Assembly (NCBI RefSeq): GCF_036884655.1
Contig: NC_088356.1
Span: forward strand, 14,232,001 to 14,296,000
Length of the DNA stretch: 64,000 nt
Direction of reading: 5' to 3'
Origin: Musa acuminata AAA Group
Taxonomy: Eukaryota; Streptophyta; Magnoliopsida; Zingiberales; Musaceae
Positions 11,282 through 23,693 of this stretch are shown here, piece by piece (within the stretch, counting starts at the first letter, position 1; every line of letters begins with the position of its first letter). A program made the position numbers and the translations under genes. The notes below the pieces were generated by a model. It was not told the origin of the DNA. It was given only the letters and a program-made list of their open reading frames with translations, and searched no databases.

Positions 11282-11581
11282 TAAGAAAATAAAATGACAA
11301 CTCTTTTAACAAAGTGTTGCGAGAGAAGATATAGGGGATTAAAGACATGAATGAATCATTTTCATGCACTTCAAATTACCATTCTTTATTGTCAGCGGTA
11401 GAATCAAATATCAAATCCCATCAATCTCACGCCTTCAACCGGTCCGGAGAGCCTCTCCCATGGACATCAGGAACCTGATCAGATTCTTATCCGGCGTCGC
11501 CTTACTCAAGAATTCCTCTTGCTCTTCAACAAGACATCATCTTGAATGACCAATATCAAGTCGGTGAAGGGAGCGGCCCCT
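11280..11581 (-). pseudogene. Possible 3' end of a host gene, cut by E3
   Basis: This short stretch resembles none of the retroelements in the window. On the minus strand a 33-codon frame (11435-11536) reads CLVEEQEEFLSKATPD and then KNLIRFLMSMGEALRTG before a TGA at 11435-11437. Its composition (Glu, Lys and Leu spread as in a real helix-rich protein) is unlike the repeat-derived ORFs nearby. A canonical AATAAA lies about 45 bases beyond the stop (11385-11390, minus strand). Upstream, another frame reads PFTDLILVIQDDVL to about 11540, so a one-base shift or a splice site may separate the two. E3 begins at 11582 and removes everything further upstream. I do not recognise the protein. Confidence 0.35.
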
Positions 11582-11699
11582 TGTTAGGATCGAGAGCACT
11601 AAGGGGCGGGGGGGTGAATTAGTGCAGTGGAAATCTTTCTAAGATTAAAACCGAAAGCTGCGTTCGTTCGATAAAAACGATTTCGATGTAAAAGTTGAT

Positions 11700-11880
11700 T
11701 TTAAGATTAAGCGCAGTTTACGTTTAAACGCTGTTTACGTCTAAACGCAGTTTGCGTCTAAGCGTAGTTTACGTCTAAATGCAGTTTGCATCTAAATGCA
11801 GATTGCGTCTAAGCGCAGTTTGCGTCTAAGATCAGATTGCGTCTAAGCGCAGTTTGCGTCTAAACACAGAAACTCGTTTG
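11700..11880. repeat. 17-bp tandem array in the E3 LTR
   Basis: Units like CGCAGTTTGCGTCTAAG and CGCAGATTGCGTCTAAG are repeated with small changes. The same array is longer in the E11 LTRs. Confidence 0.8.
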
Positions 11881-12463
11881 CAGTTATAAATTGAATCAGT
11901 TTTCGTAAAAGCGCAGAAGGCAGTTTTCGTAAAAGCGCAGAAGGCAGAAGGCAGAAGGCAGTTTGCAGTTATAAATGAAATCAAAACGTAAAAGTAAACT
12001 GCATTGTAAAGATCGTACGAAAACACCGATTTATGTCTGAATGCAGATTCAGAAAGATCAGAACTTAGAAACTTGTTCGTAAAAGCGCAGAGAGCAGTAG
12101 CTATGTAGGAGGTTTGCAGTAATGATAAAGTGCTCAAAACAAAAGCAAACCAGAGATTTAGAGTGGTTCGGTCAGTCTTGACCTACTCCAATTTTGGCTT
12201 CCTCCACCGATGAAGTCACCGACGTCAACTAGAGGCCTTCCTTCAATAGGCGAAGGCCAACTGCCCTTTTACAGTTTCACTCCTTTTGACGGGCTCAGGA
12301 GACAACCCTTACAGAACCTTTCTCTCCTCTCTTTACAACTCAAGACTTGAAGAATAGAAAGAGGAGAACTTTTGGACTTTACACAAATTTGAGCTCTTAG
12401 AATCACAGAAAAGATCAAGAATTCGGTGTAGGTCTGTATCTTTTTAGTGCTGAATGGGTGGGG

Positions 12464-12471
12464 TATTTATA
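12464..12471 (-). promoter_or_regulatory. LTR TATA box (E3)
   Basis: TATAAATA on the minus strand, preceded by GGCC and followed by CCCCACCC as in E4 and E11. Confidence 0.65.
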
Positions 12472-12529
12472 GGCCCCAACCCAATTCAAATTTGGAGCTC
12501 AAAATGATCAAATCCCAGAATTCCGGGAT

Positions 12530-12890
12530 CAGGCGGTTGCACCTCCTGACTAGAGAGGTTGCACCGCCTGGCAGAGCTCGGAGACTGAGCCCAGGCGGTT
12601 GCACCTCTCTGTCAGGGGCGGTTGCACCGCCTGAGTCTAGCTCGGAGTCTGAGCCCCAGGCGGTGCCACCTCCTGACTGAGGCGGTTGCACCTCTCTGCC
12701 AGAGCTCGAAGACCGAGCTCAGGCGGTGCCACCTCTCTGTCAGGGAGGTTGCACCGCCCAGTCTAGCTCGAAGGCTGAGCTCAGGCGGTGCCACCTCCTG
12801 GCTGGGGTGGTTGCACCGCCCAATCTCGCTGGGAGACTTAGCCCAGGCGGTGCCACCTCCTGGCTTGGGCGGTTGCACCTCCTGGTGCAA
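12530..12890. repeat. GC-rich palindrome cluster in the E3 LTR
   Basis: Repeated modules pair GGCGGT with ACCGCC around a GCA or TGC centre, alternating with GAGCTC-containing spacers. Overlapping ORFs on both strands here are repeat artefacts. Confidence 0.8.
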
Positions 12891-13739
12891 TCAGGGTCCG
12901 AATGGTTAGCTCCATTCGGCCCAATTTCAGTTTTTCAGGGGCCCAAATGCCCCAAGATTAAGCTAATGGGATCACCTCCCATTTCTAACTTAATCAACAT
13001 GCTAACTATGATTAATTCTAAGATAATTTCTGTAGCTTTGCTACGGTGCGTCAATCGCTTCTTCCGGCGAGTTTCCGGCGAACTTCCGTCGATCATCCGA
13101 TGGACCCTCGGTGATGCTACTGCGGACTTCCGGCAAACTCCTGGACTTGCGACGATCCACTTAGCGAGTTCCGACGAGCTTCGCTTGGCAAGCTTCTGGA
13201 CTTCTCATATCTGTTCCCGTAGAACCTCCGACGACCATCCGAACTTCCGTCGAACTCTCGAACTCCCAACGTGATCATGAACTTGACTCCGGCACAACTC
13301 CTGCTGCTTGTCTAACTTTCATCGTAGTTAATCCTACATAATTAAAGCAAAACTTCGATCGAGACAATTAATCCTAAGCAATTAACCAAGTTGTCCGGCA
13401 TGTCATTGGTCCCTCGACGCTTCGTCTGATTCTTCGGCGCATCATCCTCTCCTGCGGCCTATTGCCCAATCGGCTAGTTGACTCCGCAACTCCGATATCC
13501 TTGGCACAATAACCGCTCTTCATGGCCCAATTCCCAAGTCCACGGCCCGAAGCCTTCTGTCGATACGTCGACCGATCCACCAACTCGACGTCCAATCTTC
13601 TGACATGTTCCTCCGGCACAACATGATTTTCCTGCTTTAATTGTCTCATCCTGATCAAAGCATCCTGCGTCACTCAAAACGCAGATTAAATCATAAACAT
13701 ATATCAAGTAGTTTCATCATCAAAATACGAGATTCAACA

Positions 13740-15988
13740 ATCTCCCCCTTTTTGATGATGACAACTACTTGATGACGGAGTTAACCTTAACTCCCGGAGT
13801 TTAAACAAACTCCCCCTATGAATATGCCATATTGATAGAACCTTGAATTCAAACTGAATTCAAGTCATTGCAATATTCATCATGAATACTTGCAACATAT
13901 CATCATGAACTTATGCATAAACTTATGCATAATATGTCATGTCATCAACATACTTCTCCCCCTTTGTCATCAACAAAAAGGAGAAGTACCACAATCAAGT
14001 GTTTGTGATATGGTTTAACTCATTGCATGAAAAACATATTATCAAGTTTTATCATCATGCAGTTTTGAAGCCAGAAAATTTAGCAAATGTTACATCATGC
14101 TTAGAATATTCAGGCTATCAAGTTTTAGATATGCAAGTTTTACAGCATACAAGATAGCACTTTTAGAACATGCAAGCTAGCAGTTTTGAGATGTTCAAGA
14201 AAGCAACTCTTGCTTCTTGAGATATGCAAATTTGTCAAGTTTTGCTAGATGTGCAAGTTAGCATTTTTGCCTCTTGAGATAGGCAAGATAGCACATTTGC
14301 TTCTTTTGAGATAGCAACTTTTCGCTTCTCTTTAGACTACAAGCTAGCAATTTTTACGATATACAAGTTTCACAATATACAAGCTAGCAAAAACTTCGAA
14401 AGCAAATGCAAGATAACTTTCTTGTGTAGGCTCATGATTATTGCTTCCTATTGTAATGTGTAGGTTGCAAGTCTTGCTTCTTGAGATATTCAAGATAGTG
14501 ATGTTCAAGAAGACAACGTTTGCTTCTTGAAATAAGCAAGTTAGCAATCTTTGCTACTTACGATAGGCAAGCTAGCAATCAAATTTTTGCATCTTCTTGA
14601 CTTGTGCAAGCTAGCTATCTCCCCCTTTGTCATTGTCAAAAAGAAAGGAAGAATACAGTTTTGTAGTTCTTTTTCCTTTTACAACGATTTCAAAATCATG
14701 ACAAAGGATGAATAATTAAGTTATGAATGTCAAGACAATTTTTCATCATGAATATTTTATCATTGCATGCATCATTATCATAAGTTGAAGTATTACATGC
14801 ATAATATCATATCATCATTCATAATTACATTAATATTTCAATATAGTAATTTCTTCTCAAAATGTGTAACTTAGCACTCATAGCATTTTAAATCATGATT
14901 TACATCATATGCAATACATCACATCATAATTAGAAAGCACAAGTATTGCATGCATAATTGTAAATCATAAATGTTTCATATCATGATGGTATCAATTTTG
15001 TCAAATTATATCCTACCATGCATAATCAATAACTCCTCATTTGTATTTCATGCATTATTTCATTTCATCTCATAAGGAATATCAAGAAGAGTTATTGGAT
15101 GAGGAGATAAATATTTTATGAATACACGGAATTGTATAAAAATCATATCATAAGTGTTTCATGTATTCATATTATCACATGAAGCATGTTATCATTTTTG
15201 AGATTCATAACATGAATAACGTTATTACTATTTCATCAAAATCAATTTCGAGATTCACACAATATAATGCATTAATCTCGATAAGATGGGAAAAGCATTT
15301 TCTTTTTAAGTGATTCTTTTAACACATCATAAAAACTCATTCATAATTCAAGTAATTTACAAGATATCATAAATGAATTTATCACTTGTATTTCATCAAA
15401 ATTGAGAACTCTAGAGATAGAAAATGATTGAAGCATTTAACATGATTGAAGCATGATTCATATTTAAAGTGTATCTTATGTCATAAATACGAATCAAGCA
15501 TTTGTCAAATCTGAAATCATCCTCAAAATTACATTCAATAAATTCATATATGACAAGCATAGATTTATTGAAAAATCAATAAGATAGAGGATTGCATTTC
15601 AAGTGTTTATCAATTGTAGCATTTCATCACATGGTAAGATATCAATGCGTAAAATTACGATATAAGTTCTTGATATCTTAACGTATGGTGCAAACATGGC
15701 AAAATGCAAATTTGGCAATCATAGCATCAATTCATATAAGCATTGCAAATATGGCAATCATATCAATTCATATATCTCTTGAAGATGCAAGCATGGCATA
15801 ATCATAGCATAGTGTTTATAGCATCAATTCATATATTTCTCCCCCTTTTTTAAGTGTTTCATCTTAAGTGATCGATTTCATGTTAGCATGCCTTTTCATT
15901 TATGTCAAATGAAAACATGCATCAATTTTTAAAGCCACTGTTATTATCATGAAAATCGATAATTATCATCATACATAATTTCAAAAAT
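13740..15988 (-). other. 3' internal region of E3
   Basis: Read on the minus strand toward the LTR: AT-rich spacer (14640-15988), a degenerate zone rich in GCTAGCTTG-like and AAGAAGCAA-like words (about 14150-14620), PPT-like modules near 13960-13985, the hairpin at 13817-13837, and the terminal PPT (13740-13754). No gag is left and I see no gene. Confidence 0.7.
13817..13837 (-). promoter_or_regulatory. Conserved hairpin before PPT-like tract (E3)
   Basis: This is the same palindrome as in E4 and E11 with one arm mismatch (TATGAATATG against CATATTGATA on the plus strand), next to CCCCCT (AGGGGG on the element strand). Confidence 0.6.
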
Positions 15989-16125
15989 ATAAGGAAGTCG
16001 CTGGTCGGAAGTGAAATGGTCGAAACTTCAGCTTGCTCGGTTAGTTGCGAAAGCGCATCTGCAAGAACATTCTCTTTCCCCTTTTTGTAAGTTGTTTCAT
16101 AATCAAATCTAAAAAGTTTTGTTAC

Positions 16126-18990
16126 CTATTTTTGCTGCTCAAAGGATGATATATTTTGCTCCAAAATGTACTTAAGGCTTTTTTGGTCGGTTTTAATTTG
16201 AAATCGTCGACCAATCAAGTAGGGTCTCCACCGCGTTGCTGCACGCACAATGGCGAGCATCTGCTTATCATATGTTGACTTATTTTGATAGGAGGGAGAT
16301 AATGCCTTGCTAGTGTATGCGAGTGGTCGACCATCTTGCATGAGAATGGCTCCAATTCTGACTCCAGATGTGTCGGCCTCAATAATGAAGGGTCGGTTGA
16401 AATCTGGTAGTGTTAGCACTAGCGTCGTCGTCATGGCTGCCTTAAGTTTGTCGAAGGCAGTAGAGGCTCTGTCCGACCATTGGAAGACATCTTTTTTCAG
16501 TAAGGAAGTAACTGGTGCACTAATCTCTCTATAGTTTTTCACGAACTTGCAGTAGTAGCCTGTTAAACCCAAAAAGCCATGTAGCAATTTTATGTTCCTC
16601 GGGGTCAGCCAGTTTTGCATTGCTCCAATTTTGAAGGGGTCTACTACCACACCTTCCTCTGATATGATATGCCCAAGATATTCTACCTTCTTTTTAAGAA
16701 AGCAAAAATTCATAGTGGTTGTTGTGTGTTCAAAAGGTGGTTTTCGGTATGTCTTCTTCGCATACTCGTATTTGATGATACCCGGATCGAAGGTCCAGCT
16801 TTGCGAAGATTTGTGCTCCCTTAGCAACTCATCTACTACTGGAATAGGGTATTTATCCATGATGGTTATGCCATTGAGAGCTCGGTAATCAACACATAAT
16901 CGCCATATTCCATCATTCTTTCGTATGAGGAGCACCGGTGAAGAGTAGGGGCTGCAACATGGCCGAATAACTCCTGTTTTGAGCATCTCTTTTACAATCC
17001 TTTCTATTTCATCCTTCTGGAGATATGGATATTGATATGGCTGAGCATTTGCTGCAGATTTGCCTGGAAGAATCGTTATACAATGATCATGCCGACGGGT
17101 AAGAGGTAGGTTGCACGGTTCGTCAAATATATCTGAAAATTCAACAAGCAAAGGAAGTAGATTTGGATCTTCAAATTTTGTTGGCTCTCCCTTAGTTTGC
17201 TGCTCAAGTTGTACCAAAAAACCGCTACATGCTTTATGCAAAACCTTCTCCATTTGTTGTGTGCAAATCATCGTTACGTCGCCCTCACGTTTCCCATGCA
17301 GTATCACCTGTTTCTCCTTACTATAAAATTTTATAAATAGTTGCATAAAATTCCAAGAAATATCACCTAATGTCATCAACAATTTAATTATGAGTATGGC
17401 CTCATAATCATCAAGAGGGAGGAGGAAGAAATCTGCAATTATCTCTTGGTCCTGCAGCAATAGTTTCACCTGCGGGCACCTATGATCACACTTCAAAATC
17501 CGTCCGTTGGCGACCTTAGCAACAAACCTGCTGCAATTCTCAATAGGTAAGTTCATATGGACAGCAACCTTACTATTTAGAAAGTTATTTATGCTACCTG
17601 TGTCGATGAGAACAGTGATCGGTTGTTGTTTGAGAAGGCCTCCAACTTTCATCGTTTGCGGGTTTGAGTAACTAGCTAGTGTATATACCGTAACTTCGAT
17701 CGGTTGTGGCTCTTCTTCTGCATCTTCTTCTTCATGTTCAAGGCTCTCTTCTGGATGTTCAATGACTTCTTCTTCTATCAGTTCAATCATAAGAAGTCCC
17801 CCTTTACTACAGCGATGCTCACGGCTCCATGACTCATCACAATGCCAACATAACCTTTTCGCATATCGCTCCCGAAACTCTTCTCTTGTTAACCTCTTTG
17901 GTGTAGGGACTTGGTCAACAGTAGGGGGGGCTGAGGGCTTCAATATTACTGGTTGAGGAGCGACCCTAGTCCTCCGAGCTTCATGGTTCAATTGCTCCTC
18001 TTGATGTTGTGCGAAAGAGATGGCTGCCATAAGCGTATACGGTTGTCGCGCTTTAACTTCTCCTCGGATCTCCGGCTTCAAGCCCTCAATGAAGGTCCTC
18101 AATAGCTATTTTTGAGACCAATCACGAGTTTGATTAGATAACCTTTCAAACCTGGTTTGGTACTCCTGAATGGTGGAGGTTTGTTGGATCTTTGCTAGTT
18201 GCTCGTCAATATTCTCGTAATCGGTTGGTCTGAAGCGAATCAGCAGTCCTTCTTTGAATTGACACCATGAAAGGACTCCATAAGTATGTTCAAACCAGTC
18301 AAACCACTGTATAGCATCCCCTTCAAGATGTATAGCTGCAATTTTCACCATAGATACATCCGCGGTTTTGTGGTACCGAAAATATCGCTCCACGCGCGAG
18401 ATCCAACCAATCGGGTCTCCTTCTTCCCATCTAGGGAAGTCCACTCCCATGCATGGATAGTTGGGGTTGGTCATAGAGCCTACCCTCCCTTGGAAGTCAT
18501 CTCTTCGGGCTTGGTGTGATTGGGCAAAGCTCTCTCCTTGATATGATTTCTTTGGGCTTAGTGGTTGGCCCAATCTGAGTTCGGTAAAGAGCGTCCGAAT
18601 CTTATCCTCCATTCGCGCCTCCAAGGCTTCGAATTTAGCATTGATTATCTCCTTAGATGCCATAGTATATGGTCCCAAATCAATGATGTTAAGATCTCTC
18701 TTTTGCTGTTGGGTTAAAGGCATGTATAGGTTGAGAGAAGTGATGGTCGAAAGTGTTGGTGGATTGGTGGATGTAGGCTGCGGTTTAGGATTGTTTTGTG
18801 GCTGTTTTGGGTGCAGTTTGAGGGTGTGGTTTGGTAGAGTTTTAGGGCTGTGGATGAAAGTTTTGGATCTGTGGTAGATGGTAGCAAAGGTTTGACAGAA
18901 ATCCGTGGAAGTTGCAGCAAGTATGTGCTGTCTTGTAAGAGTAGAATTGTCGTCGAAGAAACAACGGTTTCTCGACGTAATTTCCACCAA
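16126..18990 (-). pseudogene. gag-pol of Gypsy B, one nonsense codon and a catalytic deletion
   Basis: From ATG 18990 one frame runs to a stop at 16126, broken only by a TAG at 18106-18108 (a Gln codon would fit). Gag (18106-18990) has PRWEEGDPIGWIS and RFRPTDYENIDEQLAK. A zinc-knuckle-like CWHCDESWSREHRC lies near 17850, and an intact protease DTGS near 17600. Reverse transcriptase starts normally (VDYRALNGITIMDKYPI near 16890). A stretch of about 45 residues then reads out of frame: the alternative frame shows [17 protein letters not shown]. It then jumps to VEYLGHIISEEG. The YxDD region is therefore deleted and the frame is restored by chance. RNase H follows (FIIEADTSGVRIG). It cannot supply its own reverse transcription. 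Confidence 0.85.
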
Positions 18991-19977
18991 AATCTTGAGA
19001 GAATTGAGGAGGGAATTGATAGCAAAATCACAGTTTATATGACAGCAAGGATATCTAATTTAATCAAGAAAATTTCGGCAGTATAACAGCAAGGAAATTG
19101 GTGCAAGTTGCAATTGCAAAATTATCGTCGAAAAATTTCAGTGGGTTACGATGAAAATTTGCAGCAACATAAAATCGTTTTTAGAGATGAATTTCTTAAT
19201 AGATCAATCTTAGATGGAAGCCAAGATTATATATGAAGTGTACAAGAAATTTCATTCAAAAAAGATTGCAAATAGATGGGTTAAAGCAACGATATGCAGC
19301 TGAAATTTTCTGTAGCATAGATTTTCAAGTGCAGCAGATTGGACATAAAAAATCAGTAGTTTATATTTCGAATTTTTCGATGAAACCAAAGGGAAATATA
19401 CTGTTAGGAAGTGTCAAAGATGTCATAAAAATTTCGTAGAAATTTGGATAGAAAAAGCATAGTAGCAAGATCAAACAGATGGTGCTATGCGGCTTGAATT
19501 CTGCAATTCAAGTGCAGCAGATTGGACATAAAAGATCAGTAGTTTATATTGAGAATTTTTTGATGAAACCAAAGGGAAATCCACTGTTAAGAAGTGTCAA
19601 AGATGTCATAAAAATTTTGTAGAAATTTGGATAGAAAAAACACAATAGCAAGATCAAATAGATGGTGCTATGCGGCTGGAATTCTGCAATGTATCTTTCG
19701 TCGTAGAGATGAAAACTTTGTGACGAAAAGTTTATGCAGCAATATAAGAACGATTTTTTTTTTTTTTTTTTTGAATAAGGATAACTAAATTGCAGCAGCA
19801 GTAAGGTAGGAAACCAGAACCTGTTGCAATTCACGGGGAGATCAAAGGATGATCCGCGATGGTGGAGATGATGGCGGAATTCGGTGACGATCTTTTAAGC
19901 AATTGTGGGAATTGCTTTGGATGATTGTAGAGGGTTGATGGATGGCTGTGGAAGGGCACCGAGACACCAAGAACGCT
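18991..19977 (-). other. 5' leader of Gypsy B with tandem repeats
   Basis: This is a non-coding leader. A unit of about 184 bases recurs (marker words near 19452 and 19636), matching the array in Gypsy A. A run of about 20 T lies near 19756-19774. Confidence 0.6.
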
Positions 19978-19989
19978 GCTCTGATACCA
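19978..19989 (-). promoter_or_regulatory. Primer-binding site of Gypsy B
   Basis: The minus strand reads TGGTATCAGAGC, a perfect 12-base match to the initiator tRNA-Met complement. Confidence 0.85.
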
Positions 19990-19991
19990 GG

Positions 19992-20418
19992 TGTTAGAAC
20001 CCTTGCAGATTCTAAACTTGGGGTTGATCTCTTTAGGGGATCGGCCTCCTTGGAACTCTATAGGGGTTCCTCCCTCCAAGTTGCTGCTCAAAGGCTGCAG
20101 AAAAGATTCATCTATTACCTATGAAAAGAGGAGGAATACATGACTATTTATAGGGCTTCTAAACCCTAACTCCTAATAGGACTCCTACTCAAGACTCCTA
20201 CTTCTAACCAACTCCTAATAGGACTCCTACTTAAGACTCATATTCCTTTACAACTCCTAATCCTTAAGACTCCTATTCCTTTACAACTCCTAATTCTTCT
20301 TTAAGAAACAACCTCCTAACCCTAGTCGGCCTCTTTACCTCTTTAATAGGGGTTGGCTTAGGTAGGTTTTACATGAATGTCCCTCTCAATTAGGACTCTC
20401 CTAGGTAGAGTCCTAACA
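19992..20418 (-). repeat. 5' LTR of Gypsy B (427 bp)
   Basis: The plus strand runs TGTTAGAACCC to AGAGTCCTAACA with the proper TG/CA ends. It contains CTATTTATAGGG (a TATA-like box on the minus strand) and repeats of AACTCCTAATAGGACTCCTAC. Confidence 0.85.
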
Positions 20419-23400
20419 ATTGATGACTCCACTCTTGCTCAGTGCTATATGTTAGGCTCTATGACTCCTGAGTTACAGAGACAACATGAAAAGATGGATG
20501 CCAGATCCATTCTCCTACATGTCCGTAAATTGTTTGAGGAACAGGGAAGGACTCAACGATATGAGATATCCAAAAGCCTCTTCCGTGCTAGGATGACTGA
20601 GAGGACACCAGTTCAGAACCATGTCCTAAAGATGATTGAGTGGATAGAGAAACTCACAGGTCTAGGAATGGTCCTAGAGGATAACTTGTGTGTGGACATT
20701 GTGCTTCAGTCCCTACCAGATTCCTTTTCACAGTTCATAATGAATTTTAATATGAACAAGCTTGAGGTGACTCTCCTAGAGCTCCTCAATATGTTGAGGG
20801 AGGTAGAGTACTATTAAGAAAGAGAAGCCAGTTCTCTACACTAGTGAGACCAGAAAGAAAAGAAAAGCAGAAAGGTCCCTTAAGAAGGGAAAGGGCAAGG
20901 GCAGACCAGGTAAAGCAAAGGTTGCTAAGAAAGACCCAACAAAGGACAAAGGCCAGTGCTTCCACTATGGTAAAAATGGGCACTAGAAGAGGAATTACAA
21001 AGAGTACCTTGCAGAGAGGGCAAAATAGAAGCTTGGAGAAGCTTCAAGTATATTCATGATCAATCTCCAATTGTTAGATTTTTAAGATAGTGCATTGGTA
21101 TTGGATACCAGTATTACTTATCACATCTATAATTTATTGTAAATTCTAGCAAAGCCGAAGGGAGATTGGCGAGAGGAATATTTCATAAAGGTTTGTTTAT
21201 GCTAGACACTATTCCACATATCATGAATGTAAATGTGTCCAAAAGGAAACGAGATGAGATGAACAGTGCATACCTGTGGCATTGTAGGCTAGGTCACATA
21301 AAAGAAGGATTCAAAAGTTACTAAATGATGGATATCTAGATCCATTCGACTATGTGTCATATGCAACTTGCGAGCTTTGCCTTCATGGAAAACTGATCAA
21401 CTCTCCATTTAGTGGAACTGGAGAGAGAGCCACTGAGCTGTTGGAACTCATACATAGTGATGTATGTGGACCCATGTCAACTCATGCCATTGGTGGTTAC
21501 TCCTACTTCATTACCTTTACTGATGATTTCTCAAGGTATGAATATGTGTACTTAATGAAGTACAAGTCCGAGGCCTTTGAGAAATTCAGAGAGTATAAGA
21601 ATGAGGTAGAGAACCAAACTGGAAAGAGTATCAAAACTCTTCGATCAGATCAAGGAGGTGAGTACTTAAGTACGGAGTTTACTCAGTTCCTCAAGGACCA
21701 TGGGATATTATCCCAATAGACACCTCCTTATACACCCCAGCTCAATAGTGTCTCTGGAATGAGGAATTGTACGCTGTTAGATATGGTACGGTCCATGATG
21801 AGTTTCGTTGACCTACCCATCTCATTCTGGGGATATGCCCTAGAAACCGCAGCTTACCTTCTGAACAGAGTTCCAACTAAGTCGGTAATGTCTACACCAT
21901 AAGAGATATGGAAAGGGAAGAAGCCTGATCTTAAGGTTGTTAAGATTTAGGGCTGCCCTGCCCACGTTAAAAGACACAACCCTGATAAGTTAGAATCAAC
22001 GATAGAGCGATGCAAATTTGTGGGATACCCTAAGGAAACTTGTGAGTATTATTTCTATCATCTCGAGGACCAAAAGGTCTTTGTAGCTAAGAGAGCAGTG
22101 TTCCTTGAGAAGGAACACATTCTTGGCAGAGATAGTGGGAGAATGATAATGTTGAGCGAGGTTGGAGAACCAAGCTCAAGCACCGCTCTACAACCCGAAT
22201 CTGTTTAGGTACCTAATACACAAGTTTCAACTTTACGTAGGTCTGATAGAGTATCTCATTCTCCTGAGAGATATGTGGGACATATTAGAGGAGAGGATGT
22301 TGAGGATATTGATCCTCAGACCTACGAGGAGACTATTATGAGTATAGACTCCGGGAAGTGGCAAGAAGCCATGAATTCTGAGATAGATTCTATGTACTCC
22401 AACAAGGTTTGGAACCTAGTTGATGCGCCTGAAGGTATTGTACCCATCGGTTGCAAGTGGATCTTTAAGAAAAAAATCAGAGTAGATGGAAAGGTAAAGA
22501 CCTATAAAGCAAGGCTAGTGGCTAAGGGGTATCATCAAAAGCAAGGTGTTGACTACGACGAAACCTTCTCACCCATAGCAATGCTAAAATCCATCAAAAT
22601 TCTATTGGCTATTGCAGCACACTATGATTATGAGATCTGGTAGATGGATGTGAAAACCGTATTCCTCAATGGGAACCTCGAGGAGGAGGTGCATATGATG
22701 CAACCTGAGGGATTCGTGTCCAAGAACTACCCAAATAAGTTGTGTAGGTTGCTTAGATCTATTTATGGACTAAAGCAAGCTTCCCAAAGTTGGAACATAA
22801 GATTTGATGAGGCAATCAGATCTTATGACTTCGTGAAGAACGAAGATGAGCCTTGTGTGTACAGGAAGGTAAGTGGGAGCGCTATCACCTTTTTGGTGTT
22901 ATATGTGGATGACATCTGATCATTGGGAATGACGTAGGAATGCTATCCACAGTAAAGGCTTGGTTATCTAGACACTTCTCCATGAAGGACTTAGGGGAAG
23001 CATCCTATATCTTGGGGATTAGAATCTATAGAGATAGATCCAAGAGGATGCTTGGCTTGTCCTGGTCCAAGTACAAAGAAACTATTGTCAAAGGGTTTGG
23101 CATGGAAAATTCCAAGAGAGGTCTCATACCGTTGAGACATGGGATATCGCTTTCTATGAGTATGTCCCCAAAGACTCTAGAAGAAAGGGTGAACATGGAT
23201 ATGATACCTTATGCCTCAGTAATAGGGTCTATCATGTATGTCATGCTATGTACTAGGCCTGATATAGCGCATGCTCTGAGTGTCACGAGCAGGTATCAGG
23301 CGGATCTAGGCTTGGAGCACTGAAAAGTAGTAAAGCGTAACCTTAAGTACTTAAGAAGGACTAAGGATCTTTTACTAGTATATGGAGGTAATAGCCTTAA

Positions 23401-23693
23401 CGTTGAAGGCTACACGGACTCAAGTTTTCAGTCTGATGTCGATGATAGCAAGTCGAATTCAGGGTATGTGTACACCTTGAATGGAGGAGCAGTGTGCTGG
23501 AAGAGTTTCAAGCAAGATACTACTGCTGACTCGACCACAGAGGCGGAGTACATTGCTGCATCAGATGCAGCAAAGGAGGGAGTCTGGGTGAAGAAGTTCA
23601 TCACAGATTTGGGAGTCGTGCGAAGTAGCGAGGAGCCGATCTCCGTATATTGCGACAACAATGGGGCGATTGCTTAAGTGAAGAAACCCAGGT
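20419..23693 (+). pseudogene. gag-pol pseudogene of copia C1 (5' of E4)
   Basis: Gag from about 20419 (AQCYMLGSMTPELQRQHEKM). The zinc knuckle near 20955 has both a Cys and the last Cys turned to Tyr and a stop inside. The protease site is damaged (DTSI where DTGA/DTGS is expected, near 21100). Integrase has SDVCGP and RSDQGGEYLS, but the third acid is lost (NSVSGMRN where SERRN is usual, near 21755). Reverse transcriptase has CKWIFKKK, LARLVAKGY-like text and YVDDI near 22905, right after which one base is missing compared with copia C2. RNase H ends at GAIA where E4 enters. Many stops are scattered through it. Confidence 0.85.
23689..23693 (+). other. Target-site duplication of E4, left copy
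   Basis: CAGGT, repeated at 31728-31732. It is perfect and of the 5-base length typical of LTR retrotransposons. Confidence 0.9.

Larger units (their letters stand above)
11582..13739 (-). repeat. 3' LTR of E3 (long type, 2.16 kb)
   Basis: The plus strand runs from TGTTAGGATCGAGAGC to GATTCAACA. Inside are short direct repeats of a GCAGTTTGCGTCTAAGC-like 17-mer (about 11710-11880), the GACCTACTCCA block, a TATA box, the palindromic GC-rich zone (12530-12890) and the outer GATTCTTCGGCGC region. Confidence 0.85.
11582..15988 (-). mobile_element. E3, gag-only LTR element, 5' part lost
   Basis: This minus-strand copy keeps its 3' LTR (11582-13739), PPT and about 2.25 kb of internal sequence colinear with E11 (58833 to about 60970). 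The gag, PBS and 5' LTR are missing. The right edge abuts truncated Gypsy B near 15988, so a deletion or insertion removed them. Confidence 0.75.
15989..20418 (-). mobile_element. Gypsy B, Ty3/gypsy element lacking integrase and 3' LTR
   Basis: This is the same family as Gypsy A but better kept. It has a 5' LTR (19992-20418), PBS, repeat-bearing leader and a gag-pol frame. It ends abruptly near 15989 inside RNase H-distal sequence, so integrase and the 3' LTR are missing. On the right it abuts copia C1 gag at 20419, which suggests it entered C1 and the left side of both was later deleted. Confidence 0.8.

Noticed and set aside
11067..11369. ORFs of Tyr-Ile-Tyr repeats
   Set aside because: Products of the TA/TACA microsatellite on both strands.
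12447..12909. Overlapping ORFs rich in Arg, Pro and Ser on both strands (also near 24520-24980, 30470-30950, 57600-58056, 63472-63927)
   Set aside because: They arise from the GC-rich palindromic LTR repeats, occur on both strands at once and change frame between copies.
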